NCBI GenBank assembly: GCA_020635875.1
Contig: JACJYY010000004.1
Span: 62,001-126,000, forward strand
DNA length: 64,000 nt
Origin: Flavobacteriales bacterium
GTDB lineage: Bacteria > Bacteroidota > Bacteroidia > Flavobacteriales > Flavobacteriaceae
Direction: 5' to 3'
In this document: positions 47,539 to 56,414 of the stretch, piece by piece
Layout: every line of letters starts with the position of its first letter
How positions within the stretch are numbered: position 1 is the stretch's first letter
Position numbers and translations under genes: made by a program
Notes under the pieces: generated by a model
Told to the model about the DNA's origin: nothing
Databases searched by the model: none
Seen by the model: only the letters and a program-made list of their open reading frames with translations

Positions 47539-48682
47539 ATGAAGAATTGGGAGAAAAAGAAATTGGGTGATATATGTGAATTTGTTCGTGGGCCTTTTGG
47601 TGGCAGTTTAAAGAAGAACATATTTAAGCCAGATGGCTTTGCTGTATATGAACAACAACACGCCATTTATGACCAATTTGACGATATAAGATATTTCATT
47701 ACTGAAAGGATTGAAAAAAATTTTCTGCAAAATTGTTTCCTCCAAATACGGTTTTATAGCTGTATGAGAACAGCAGGGCAAGTTGAATTTTAAGATTTGA
47801 AGCAGCTAAACAAGCCGTTTGTAGGATTTGCCAAATGATAAAACAATTCCAGAGATCTTTTCTATTGTTTCTTGAAAGAAAGTAAAGAATTTTGCACAAG
47901 CTAGTTGGTGGAGCACAACCAAATATTTGCCAAATCCTAAATCAAGAATGGCAAAATTCCCTTCCCCTCTCCCGAACAACAGCGCATTGTTTCCATCTTA
48001 GATGAAGCCTTTTGCCGCCATAACCAAGGCAAAAACCAATGCCGAACAAAACCTCAAAAACGCCGCAGCATTTTTTGAAAGCTATTTGCAGGGAGTGTTT
48101 GAGAATGGGAATTGGGAAATGAAAACTATTGCAATGGTTTGTGATGAAATATTTGCAGGTGGTGACGCACCGAAAGACAACTATTCGTTAGAACCAAATG
48201 AAAAACACAATATTCCCATTTATGCAAATGCTGTAAAAGACAGGGGACTTTATGGCTATACAGATTTTGCAAGAGTTACAAAACCTTGTGTTACAATAGC
48301 GGCAAGGGGAAGCGGAACAGGGCACACAGAATTAAGAAACGAACACTTTTTACCGATTGTAAGGCTTATTGTTTGTATTCCAGACACTGAACAAATTTCA
48401 AACGAGTTTCTAAAATATACCATAGACAATTTAGTAATTCAGAGAAGTGGAAGTGCCATTCCACAATTAACAGTTCCAATGATTAAAGACTATAAAATTC
48501 CAGTTCCAAGCATTGAAGAACAGAAACTGATAATTGAAAAAGCAGAAACACTAAAGCAACAAAAAGAAAATCTTGATAGTGTGTATTTGCAGAAAATTGA
48601 AGGACTTGAAGAATTGAAAAAATCAATCTTGCAAAAGGCGTTTGCAGGAGAATTGAAAACTGAAAAAGCAGTAGCATTATGA
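47539..48682 (+). pseudogene. hsdS: Type I restriction-modification specificity subunit, damaged in the first recognition domain
   Basis: The start (MKNWEKKKLGDICEFVRGPF) is a normal HsdS N-terminus. From ~47700 to 48000 the frame is lost several times, though fragments in other frames read like an HsdS (SCMRTAGQ, LHKLVGGAQPNI, PLPLSRTTAH in place of PEQQRIVSILDEAF). From 48002 the frame is clean again for 226 residues: the first conserved helix (AITKAKTNAEQNLKNAAAFF), a second recognition domain (MVCDEIFAGGDAP ... IPQLTVPMIKDYKIPVP) and the second helix. As written the full subunit cannot be made; sequence error in one patch is possible. The stop overlaps fic. Confidence 0.82.
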
Positions 48683-49455
48683 AAAAACTAACCGACCAAT
48701 ATTTTGCCATTTATACTTCTATGCTTGATATAAACATAGAGGAAGCATTTGCTCAAATTAAAAAGCGGGAATGGACTGTTGAGAGTTTTCGTTTCTTCAC
48801 AGCAGTTTCGGTAATGTCATCATCTCGCATTGAAGGCGAGCAAATGGAAATAGACAGCTACCTGAAACATAAACTTCAAAACATAGAATACCTGTCCAAC
48901 CTTACCGAAAAACCAAACGATTTATTTGAAGCCTATGAATATGCAAGGGATAATGCATTAACGCTGAAAAATTTCCTAACGGCACATCAAATTGCCACCA
49001 AACATTTATTGCCCGAAAGTCAAAGGGGCGTGGTAAGAACAGGCAATATGCTGATTATGGAACAGCAAACACAAAGAGTTCAATACGAAGCAGCCATTGC
49101 TTCGATAGTTGCCAAAGAGTTTGACGATTTTTGGGTGGAGTTGCACACCCTACTGGAAAAAGAGTTAAGCATTCAAGAAGTATTTTATTACGCCTCTCTT
49201 ATCCATTTAGTGTTTGTAAAAATTCATCCATTTAATGATGGTAATGGCAGAACAGGGCGACTATTAGAAAAGTGGTTTTTAAACGCCAAACTTGGTGAGC
49301 AAGCTTGGTATATTGGCAGTGAGCACTACTACTATAAAAATTTGCAAACCTATTACAACAGTTTAGCAAGGGTTGGTTTATTCTATGATGATTTGAATTA
49401 CGAAAAATCAATTCCATTTCTGTTAATGCTGCCTAATGTTCTAAAACAAGATTAA
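48679..49455 (+). CDS. Fic-family protein (AMP-transferase type) within the R-M operon
   Basis: 258 residues. The Fic motif HPFNDGNGRTGR (catalytic His about 183) is intact. The N-terminal part has SSRIEG at 48-53, the (S/T)xxxE(G/N) inhibitory motif of class II Fic proteins, so the protein can probably shut itself off. Fic proteins transfer AMP (or other nucleotide parts) from nucleotides to target hydroxyls. The start overlaps hsdS by four bases and it is followed three bases later by hsdR, so it is an integral gene of the operon. Target unknown. Confidence 0.92.
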   Translation: MKKLTDQYFAIYTSMLDINIEEAFAQIKKREWTVESFRFFTAVSVMSSSRIEGEQMEIDSYLKHKLQNIEYLSNLTEKPNDLFEAYEYARDNALTLKNFLTAHQIATKHLLPESQRGVVRTGNMLIMEQQTQRVQYEAAIASIVAKEFDDFWVELHTLLEKELSIQEVFYYASLIHLVFVKIHPFNDGNGRTGRLLEKWFLNAKLGEQAWYIGSEHYYYKNLQTYYNSLARVGLFYDDLNYEKSIPFLLMLPNVLKQD

Positions 49456-49457
49456 AT

Positions 49458-51887
49458 ATGAACGAAGCAGAAACAAGAGCAGAACTCATAGACCCAAAGC
49501 TAAAGGCTTGTGGTTGGGGAGTTGTGGAAGATTCTAAAATCCTTCGTGAATACAACATAACGGCAGGTAAAATTCAAACAGGCGGTGGCAGGGGTAAAAG
49601 AGAAATTGCCGATTATGTGTTGGTTTACAAAGGCATCAAATTGGCAGTGGTTGAAGCCAAAAGCTCTGCATTGGAGGTGGGCGAAGGCGTAATGCAAGCC
49701 AAGAAATATGCGGAAAAATTAAAATTAGAAACAACATACAGCACCAACGGAAAAGCCATTTACCAAATCTGTATGAAATCAGGTGAAGAAGGTTTGGTAA
49801 CAGATTTTCTAAGTCCTGAAGAACTCTGGAATAAGACCTTTTCGGAGCAAAACGATTGGAGAGAAAAGTTTGCCAATGTTCCGTTTGAAGACAAAAGCGG
49901 AAGTTGGCAGTTACGATACTATCAGGAAATAGCAGTTCAACGAACCGTTGAAGCCATTGCACAAAGCAAAGAAAGAATTTTGCTAACCCTTGCCACAGGA
50001 ACAGGAAAAACGGCAATCGCTTTTCAAATAGCTTGGAAATTGTTTCAAACCCGCTGGAACCTTTCAGCAATGGATAATGGAAAATTGACAATGGACAATG
50101 AAGGCAGTACTGAAAATAATTATCCATTATCAACTGTCAATTATCAATTAAGAAGACCGAGAATTTTATTTTTAGCAGACAGAAACATATTAGCCGACCA
50201 AGCCTACAACTCATTTTCGGCATTTCCCGAAGATGCTTTGGTGCGGATAAAACCCAATGAGATAAAGAAAAGTGGAAAAGTGCCAACCAACGGCAGCGTT
50301 TTCTTTACCATTTTTCAAACCTTTATGTCATCAATGGACAATGGAGAATTGAAAATGGACAATGAATCTGAAGAAAATAATTTTCAATTGTCCACTGTCA
50401 ATTATCAATTATATCCAGCCGACTATTTTGATTTTATCATTATTGACGAGTGCCACCGTGGTGGAGCAAATGACGAAAGCAATTGGCGAAGCATTTTAGA
50501 GTATTTCAGTCTGTCAGTGCAATTGGGTTTAACAGCCACACCCAAGCGAAAAGACAATGTGGACACTTACAAATACTTTGGAGAACCTGTTTACATCTAT
50601 TCGCTGAAAGAAGGCATCAATGACGGCTTTTTAACGCCTTTCAAAGTAAAACGCATCAAAACCACTTTAGACGATTACCGCTATACTTCAGACGACACGA
50701 TTGTAGAAGGAGAAATTGAAGAAGGCAAATTGTATGAAGAAAAAGACTTTAACCGCACCATTGAAATTGTAGAACGAGAAGCGAAACGGGTAAACATCTT
50801 TTTAGATGAAGCCAACCAAAGCGAAAAGACAATTATCTTTTGTGCCAATCAAGAACACGCAGCATTGATAAGAGATTTGGTAAATCAAAATGCCAAGAGC
50901 AAAGACCCTATTTATTGCGTTCGTGTAACTGCCAATGACGGAGAAGAAGGCGAAAGATTATTGAGAGAATTTCAAGACAACGAAAAAACAATTCCAACCA
51001 TTCTGACAACTTCGCAAAAACTTTCAACGGGAGTTGATGCACGAAACATTCGGAATATCGTTTTGCTTCGTCCAGTAAATTCAATGATTGAGTTTAAACA
51101 AATCGTTGGTCGTGGCACACGTTTGTTTGACGGAAAAGAATTTTTTACCATTTACGACTTTGTAGATGCTTACAAACACTTTTCAGACCCTGAATGGGAC
51201 GGTGAACCTTTGGAAGAAGAACCAAGCGGAGTGAAAGAACCTAAAGGCGAGTATAAACCCAGAGAACCTAAAGAGCAGACAGAAATCGAACGCAAACCGA
51301 AAATCAAAATCAAATTGCGAAATGGAAAAGAGAGAGAAATTCAATCAATGATTTCAACCTCTTTTTGGAGTGCAGACGGGAAACCCATTTCGGCAGAAGA
51401 ATTTTTAAATAACCTGTTTGGCGAGTTGCCTAAACTTTTCAAAGACGAAGAAGAATTGCGGAAACTTTGGAGCAATCCAATTACCCGAAAAGTTTTGTTG
51501 GAGAATTTGGAATCAGCAGGTTTTCCAAAAGACGATTTATTGACTTTACAAAAGTTGGTAGATATGGAAAAGAGCGACTTATATGATGTGTTGGAATACG
51601 TTTTCAATGGCGACTATATCGCAATGACAAGAGAAGCCAGAGCCAAAGCAGCCGAAGCGACCATTTTTGCATTACTCAACGACAAACAAAAAGAGTTTAT
51701 CACTTTCGTTTTGAGCAAATACATAGAAACAGGTGTGGACGAACTCGACCAAGAAAAATTACCAATTTTGCTTCAAAACAAGTATCAATCATTGGAAGAT
51801 GCAAAAGAAATTTTGGGAGACGTGGCAAACATCAGCAGACTGTTTATAGAATTTCAAGAACATCTTTACAAACAGAAAGCAGCGTAA
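49458..51887 (+). CDS. hsdR: Type I restriction endonuclease subunit R (EcoEI/EcoR124-like)
   Basis: 809 residues. The nuclease part has a PD-(D/E)xK-like motif (EIADYV ... VVEAKS, around 50-69). The translocase has Walker A ATGTGKTAIAF (~180), IIDECHRGGAND (DECH ~330), LTATPKRKDN, SQKLSTGVDARNI and IVGRGTR; the C-terminus from ~590 is the EcoEI_R_C type. Two inserts absent from typical relatives occur in loops: MDNGKLTMDN...LSTVNYQL (~205-232) and MDNGELKMDN...LSTVNYQL (~293-318), both coded by palindromic elements (see 50069 and 50333). No frame break. Restriction needs HsdS as well, which is damaged here. Confidence 0.94.
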   Translation: MNEAETRAELIDPKLKACGWGVVEDSKILREYNITAGKIQTGGGRGKREIADYVLVYKGIKLAVVEAKSSALEVGEGVMQAKKYAEKLKLETTYSTNGKAIYQICMKSGEEGLVTDFLSPEELWNKTFSEQNDWREKFANVPFEDKSGSWQLRYYQEIAVQRTVEAIAQSKERILLTLATGTGKTAIAFQIAWKLFQTRWNLSAMDNGKLTMDNEGSTENNYPLSTVNYQLRRPRILFLADRNILADQAYNSFSAFPEDALVRIKPNEIKKSGKVPTNGSVFFTIFQTFMSSMDNGELKMDNESEENNFQLSTVNYQLYPADYFDFIIIDECHRGGANDESNWRSILEYFSLSVQLGLTATPKRKDNVDTYKYFGEPVYIYSLKEGINDGFLTPFKVKRIKTTLDDYRYTSDDTIVEGEIEEGKLYEEKDFNRTIEIVEREAKRVNIFLDEANQSEKTIIFCANQEHAALIRDLVNQNAKSKDPIYCVRVTANDGEEGERLLREFQDNEKTIPTILTTSQKLSTGVDARNIRNIVLLRPVNSMIEFKQIVGRGTRLFDGKEFFTIYDFVDAYKHFSDPEWDGEPLEEEPSGVKEPKGEYKPREPKEQTEIERKPKIKIKLRNGKEREIQSMISTSFWSADGKPISAEEFLNNLFGELPKLFKDEEELRKLWSNPITRKVLLENLESAGFPKDDLLTLQKLVDMEKSDLYDVLEYVFNGDYIAMTREARAKAAEATIFALLNDKQKEFITFVLSKYIETGVDELDQEKLPILLQNKYQSLEDAKEILGDVANISRLFIEFQEHLYKQKAA
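50069..50150 (+). repeat. Palindromic element inserted in frame within hsdR, copy 1
   Basis: Left arm 50069-50101 (aatggataatggaaaattga...), right arm 50118-50150 (aattatccattatcaactgt...), about 16 bases between. The arms are imperfect reverse complements. The element is read as protein, MDNGKLTMDN-x-LSTVNYQL, without a stop. Confidence 0.8.
50333..50411 (+). repeat. Palindromic element inserted in frame within hsdR, copy 2
   Basis: Left arm 50333-50365 (aatggacaatggagaattga...), right arm 50378-50411 (aattttcaattgtccactgt...). Read in the same frame and direction as copy 1, giving MDNGELKMDN-x-LSTVNYQL. It lies in the loop before the DECH motif. Confidence 0.8.
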
Positions 51888-51964
51888 TGACAGAAAATGT
51901 GCAGCAAATTGAAAGGTAAAATTACTGAAAAATTAAACACCAGGCGGTAACAAGTTGTATATGT

Positions 51965-52035
51965 CATATCCTGATTGTGGAGGATATATTGAATAGTTAG
52001 AATATAGATGTTAGATATGAGAAACTAGATATTAG
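51965..52035 (+). repeat. 71-bp direct repeat, right copy (R-M island boundary)
   Basis: Same sequence as 45421-45491 with one base different. It holds a copy of the last codons of the DUF1569 gene without the rest of that gene. Immediately after it the right arm of a long hairpin begins, the left arm of which is inside the repeat. Confidence 0.9.
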
Positions 52036-52077
52036 ACTTCTAGAATCTCAAATCTAATATCTATTATCTCATATCTA
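51998..52077. repeat. Complete hairpin repeat (TAGATATGAGA family)
   Basis: Left arm TAGATATGAGAAACTAGATA (in 52010-52036) and right arm ending TTATCTCATATCTA (52049-52076) pair imperfectly over about 25 bases around a short loop near 52036-52050. The left island boundary (45457-45491) carries only the left arm. A related copy is at 18524-18618. Confidence 0.75.
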
Positions 52078-52090
52078 CAGCATTAATCCG

Positions 52091-52098
52091 TAAATTTG
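52091..52098 (+). promoter_or_regulatory. Possible -7 promoter element of the efflux operon
   Basis: TAAATTTG agrees with the Bacteroidota -7 consensus TAnnTTTG and lies 23 bases before the start of the adaptor gene. A matching -33 TTTG at the right distance was not found. Confidence 0.35.
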
Positions 52099-52120
52099 TC
52101 CTAAAATTTTTAATATAGTT

Positions 52121-53242
52121 ATGAGAAAGATACTGATCGTATTAGGAGGTGTTTTATTAATCGGTTTAGGGGTATATATCAAGAATGTATTTGCTAACAG
52201 TAAAAAGTCACCAGAGCTTAAAACAGAGGAAGTTGTAAAAACGGCTTTTGTGGAAACGGTTAAGAACCAAATAGTACCGATTATTATAAAAGAAAGTGGA
52301 AATTTACAAGCCAAAAACAAAGTAGAACTTTTTTCTGAAGTACAAGGAGTTTTACAATCTACAGGCAAAAGCTACAAGCCAGGGGTTAGATATAATAAAG
52401 GAGAGGTGCTATTACATATTAACAATGAGGAGTACTTAGCTTCGATTAAGGCGCAACGTAGTTCATTTCAGAGTTTGATAGCCTCTGTTTTACCTGATTT
52501 GCAATTGGATTATCCTACATCTTACGGAAGATGGAATACATATCTCCAATCGTTTGATGTAGATCAAATAGTTAAGTCTTTACCAGAACCATTATCTGAT
52601 CAGGAGCGTTACTTTATTACAGGAAGAAACATCTATTCAACGTATCATTCAATTAAAAATTCAGAAACGCGATTGGCCAAATACAAAATTAAAGCCCCAT
52701 TTGATGGAATTTTGACGGAAACATTAGTTACAGAGGGATCTTTGGTAAGAGTGGGGCAAAAAATGGGAGAATTTATCAATAGTGACAGTTTTGAATTACC
52801 AATAGCTGTTAACGCTTCCATGTTATCTTATCTACAAATAGGCAAGGAAGTAATGGTAAATGATTTGGAAAACACTTTTTCTGTAAAAGGAGAGGTTGTC
52901 CGAATTAACGGTAAGATAGAATCAGCTACTCAAACCGTTCAATTATTCATAGAATTAAAAGGAAGTTTTCTTAAAGAAGGAATGTTTTTAGAAGCACAAA
53001 TTCCAGTACAAGAAGCTAAGGAATCAATAAAAACAGATCGAAAATTAATTGTAAATAATAACTTCATCTATATTGTTAAAGACGGAAAGTTGACTTTAGA
53101 GAAGGTTGAGGTACTGCATTATGATGATCAATCAGCTATAGTTAGAGGATTAAAAGACGGCTCGAATAGGTTAATTAAAGCAATACCAGGAGCTTATGAA
53201 GGAATGTCTGTAAAGTTGTATTCTTCAAACGAAAAGAAGTAG
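52121..53242 (+). CDS. RND efflux periplasmic adaptor (membrane fusion protein)
   Basis: 373 residues. An N-terminal membrane anchor (MRKILIVLGGVLLIGLGVYI) is followed by the lipoyl/barrel-sandwich halves (SEVQGVLQSTGKSYKPGVRY and KIKAPFDGILTETLVTEGSLV), an alpha-hairpin between and a beta-barrel domain. It links the RND pump 53246-56404 with the TolC-like channel. First gene of the three-gene tripartite operon (3-base gap to the pump). No regulator gene adjoins it; upstream lies the R-M island. Confidence 0.92.
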   Translation: MRKILIVLGGVLLIGLGVYIKNVFANSKKSPELKTEEVVKTAFVETVKNQIVPIIIKESGNLQAKNKVELFSEVQGVLQSTGKSYKPGVRYNKGEVLLHINNEEYLASIKAQRSSFQSLIASVLPDLQLDYPTSYGRWNTYLQSFDVDQIVKSLPEPLSDQERYFITGRNIYSTYHSIKNSETRLAKYKIKAPFDGILTETLVTEGSLVRVGQKMGEFINSDSFELPIAVNASMLSYLQIGKEVMVNDLENTFSVKGEVVRINGKIESATQTVQLFIELKGSFLKEGMFLEAQIPVQEAKESIKTDRKLIVNNNFIYIVKDGKLTLEKVEVLHYDDQSAIVRGLKDGSNRLIKAIPGAYEGMSVKLYSSNEKK

Positions 53243-53245
53243 AAT

Positions 53246-56200
53246 ATGAGAAAAGCAATAGCATATTTCATAAAATACCCTGTAGCAGTCAATAGTATTA
53301 TTCTGGCTTTTGTTTTTTTAGGTTGGTTTGGTTATTCCGATTTAAAATCATCATTTTTTCCATTGACGGATGCTAATCTCATTTCAATAGTTATTGTGTA
53401 TCCAGGAGCGTCTCCACAGGAGATGGAAGAAGGAGTAGTGCTCAAAATAGAAGATAACCTCAAGGGTATAGTGGGAGTCGATCGAGTGACTTCAAAGTCG
53501 ATGGAAAATTCAGCGACAATTTTAGTAGAAATAATAGAAGACTATGATATTAACGTAGTCTTGCCTGATGTAAAAAATGCAGTAGACAAAGTGCCTAATT
53601 TTCCTAAAGGCATGGAACCTCCTGTAATTTCTAAAATAGAGAAGATAAGAGAAACTATAGGATTTGTAGTAACAGGAGAGACGATTTCATTAAAAGCATT
53701 AAAAGATGAGGCACGTGAGATAGAATACGATTTAAGACGTATGGATGGAGTTTCTCAAATTGAGCTATCTGGTTTTCCTGATGAAGAAATAGAAATAGCT
53801 GTACGAGAAAATGACTTAAGGGCTTATGATCTTACTTTCCAAGATGTTGCTAATGCTGTGGCAACATCAAATATACTAACGACAGGAGGATCTGTTAAGA
53901 CAGAAGCAGAGGAATATTTGATAAGAGCCAATAATCGATCGTATCATGGAGACGAGTTAGTGCAATTAGTTGTTAAATCAATGCCTTCAGGACAAATCGT
54001 AAGGTTAAAGGATGTGGCAAATGTTACTGATAAATGGAATGAAACACCTAACCAGAGTTTTTATAACGGGAATTTATCGGTTCATATCGAAGTCCGAAAT
54101 ACAAACAATGAAGATTTAATTTCTACGGCAGCAAAAGTAAATGAGTATATACAAACCTATAACTCGACTCATCAAAACATACAATTGGCAGTAACTAAGG
54201 ACAACTCTATTACGTTGAATCAAAGGACAGAGTTACTCTTAAAAAATGCATGGCAAGGGATGCTTTTAGTATTATTGTTTTTGTCCTTGTTTTTGAGGCC
54301 TCGATTAGCCTTTTGGGTAGCTGCAGGTTTGCCTGTGGCGTTTTTTGGAATGTTTATGTTAGCAGGTTATTTTAATGTGACTATCAATGTGTTATCTCTG
54401 TTTGGGATGATTATAGTAATTGGTATTTTGGTTGACGATGGGATCGTAATATCAGAGAATATTTATCATCATTTTGAAAAAGGTAAAACACCTATTCGTG
54501 CGGCCATTGATGGCACCATCGAAGTAATACCTCCGATACTGTCAGCAATTACAACAACGGTATTAGCGTTTTCTATGTTTTTTTTCTTGGACGGTATGAT
54601 TGGTTCCTTCTTTAGTGAAGTAGCTACAATAGTAACTTTAACTTTGGTACTCTCGTTGATAGAAGCAGTAATCATATTACCCGCTCACGTAGCACATTCC
54701 AGAGCATTAGATCGAACGGTTAAGGTTAACAAACTAAACATAAAGGCAGAAAAAGTGATGGATTATATGCGGGACAAGTTATATGCTCCAGCATTACATT
54801 TTGTTTTAGAAAACAAGCTTTTTGGATTGGCCATACCGATTGCATTTTTACTTATTACCATAGGAGCTTTTCAGGGAGGAATAATAAGAGGGTCATTTTT
54901 TCCTGTAATAGCAAGTGATAGAGTAGCTGTTGAGATTACAATGCCACAAGGTACTAACGAAAAGATTACCGATTCGATTATATCTATCATTGAACAAAAG
55001 GCGTGGCGTGTTGGGGATATTTTCACTCAAAAGCAAACAGACAAAATACCAGTAGTAGAGAATATAATCAAAACTATAGGGCCAGGCTCATCCTCAGCTT
55101 CCTTAGAAATAAATTTATTACCTGGCGAATTACGTGACTTTAGTGCCAAAGAAATTAGTAATGCATTAAGGGATAGTGTAGGTACTATTTATGGTATCGA
55201 AACGTTAACGTTTGGTTCAGGAACAAATTTTGGAGGAAGTCCCGTTTCTGTTTCATTATTAAGTAACAATATAGAAGAATTGAAAGCCGCAAAGAGTGAG
55301 CTTAAAGCAGAAATGCTAAAAAACAAAGCACTGAAAGATGTTACGGATAATGATCCCCAAGGAATCAAAGAAATCAATATAAAGCTTAAGGATAAAGCTC
55401 ATGTTTTGGGTTTAACCCTGAACGATGTAATGGCACAAGTACGAAGTGGTTTTTTTGGTAATCAAGTACAGCGTTTTCAACGGGGACAAGATGAAATAAA
55501 AGTTTGGGTGCGTTATACCAGAGAGGAACGGTCGTCAATAAAAAAATTAGATGACATGCGTATTGTAACTCGTCAAGGTAATCGTATTGCTTTTTCTGAA
55601 ATTGCCGATTATCACATTGAAAGAGGAGAAATTACCATTAATCACCTCGAAGGGCAAAGGGAAATTAAAGTAGAAGCAGATTTACAAGATGCTAAAGGAA
55701 GTGCTACGGATCAGATAGAAGATATTAAGAATAGGTTAATGCCAAAAATAACAGCAAAATATCCATCGGTTTCTGCTTTATATGAAGGACAAAATAGAGA
55801 AGCTTCAAAAGTAATGGGTTCTGCAAAAACAGTATTTCCAATCATACTATTTTTAATCTATTTAGTAATTGTATTTACCTTCAGGTCTTATGGTCAACCT
55901 CTGATGTTACTTGTTATGGTACCTTTTAGTTTGATAGGTGTGGGATGGGGACATTATATTCATGGTTTTCCGGTCAATATTCTTTCTATGTTAGGAATAA
56001 TAGCCTTAATAGGAATTATGGTCAACGATGGATTGGTTTTGATTAGTAAATTTAACACATATCTGAAACAAGGGATGCTTTACGAAGAGGCTATTATAGC
56101 CGCTGGGAAATCCAGATTTAGAGCTATATTTTTAACTACAGTAACTACTGTGGCAGGTTTGACTCCTCTTATTTTTGAAACCAGCCGTCAAGCACAATTT

Positions 56201-56404
56201 TTAATACCGATGGCTATTTCTATAGCTTACGGAATTACTATTGCTACACTTTTGACCTTGTTGACTTTACCCGTATTATTGTCTTTGTCCAATACGGTAA
56301 AAGTATACCTGACATGGTTATGGACAGGAACAAAACCAACTCAGGAAGAAGTTGAACGAGCCATAAAGGAATTGGAGTCAGAAAACGAAGAATTAGATGT
56401 ATAA
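53246..56404 (+). CDS. RND-family efflux pump permease (AcrB-like)
   Basis: 1,052 residues, the usual RND length with 12 membrane helices and two large periplasmic loops. VYPGASPQEMEEGVVLKIED, LVDDGIVISENIYHHFEKGK in TM4 (the paired Asp of the proton relay) and LIGIMVNDGLVLISKFNTYL in the second half are visible. It exports its substrate (drug, metal or lipid, not evident) using the proton gradient. It overlaps the start of the channel gene frame by eight bases if the first ATG is used. Confidence 0.95.
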   Translation: MRKAIAYFIKYPVAVNSIILAFVFLGWFGYSDLKSSFFPLTDANLISIVIVYPGASPQEMEEGVVLKIEDNLKGIVGVDRVTSKSMENSATILVEIIEDYDINVVLPDVKNAVDKVPNFPKGMEPPVISKIEKIRETIGFVVTGETISLKALKDEAREIEYDLRRMDGVSQIELSGFPDEEIEIAVRENDLRAYDLTFQDVANAVATSNILTTGGSVKTEAEEYLIRANNRSYHGDELVQLVVKSMPSGQIVRLKDVANVTDKWNETPNQSFYNGNLSVHIEVRNTNNEDLISTAAKVNEYIQTYNSTHQNIQLAVTKDNSITLNQRTELLLKNAWQGMLLVLLFLSLFLRPRLAFWVAAGLPVAFFGMFMLAGYFNVTINVLSLFGMIIVIGILVDDGIVISENIYHHFEKGKTPIRAAIDGTIEVIPPILSAITTTVLAFSMFFFLDGMIGSFFSEVATIVTLTLVLSLIEAVIILPAHVAHSRALDRTVKVNKLNIKAEKVMDYMRDKLYAPALHFVLENKLFGLAIPIAFLLITIGAFQGGIIRGSFFPVIASDRVAVEITMPQGTNEKITDSIISIIEQKAWRVGDIFTQKQTDKIPVVENIIKTIGPGSSSASLEINLLPGELRDFSAKEISNALRDSVGTIYGIETLTFGSGTNFGGSPVSVSLLSNNIEELKAAKSELKAEMLKNKALKDVTDNDPQGIKEINIKLKDKAHVLGLTLNDVMAQVRSGFFGNQVQRFQRGQDEIKVWVRYTREERSSIKKLDDMRIVTRQGNRIAFSEIADYHIERGEITINHLEGQREIKVEADLQDAKGSATDQIEDIKNRLMPKITAKYPSVSALYEGQNREASKVMGSAKTVFPIILFLIYLVIVFTFRSYGQPLMLLVMVPFSLIGVGWGHYIHGFPVNILSMLGIIALIGIMVNDGLVLISKFNTYLKQGMLYEEAIIAAGKSRFRAIFLTTVTTVAGLTPLIFETSRQAQFLIPMAISIAYGITIATLLTLLTLPVLLSLSNTVKVYLTWLWTGTKPTQEEVERAIKELESENEELDV

Positions 56405-56414
56405 ACTAGAAGAA

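Noticed and set aside
48002..48004. ATG at 48002 as the natural start of a half-size HsdS
   Set aside because: It lies in the middle of the conserved helix (ILDEAFAAITKAKTNAEQ in relatives), with HsdS-like sequence before it in other frames; kept only as a possibility in the hsdS finding.
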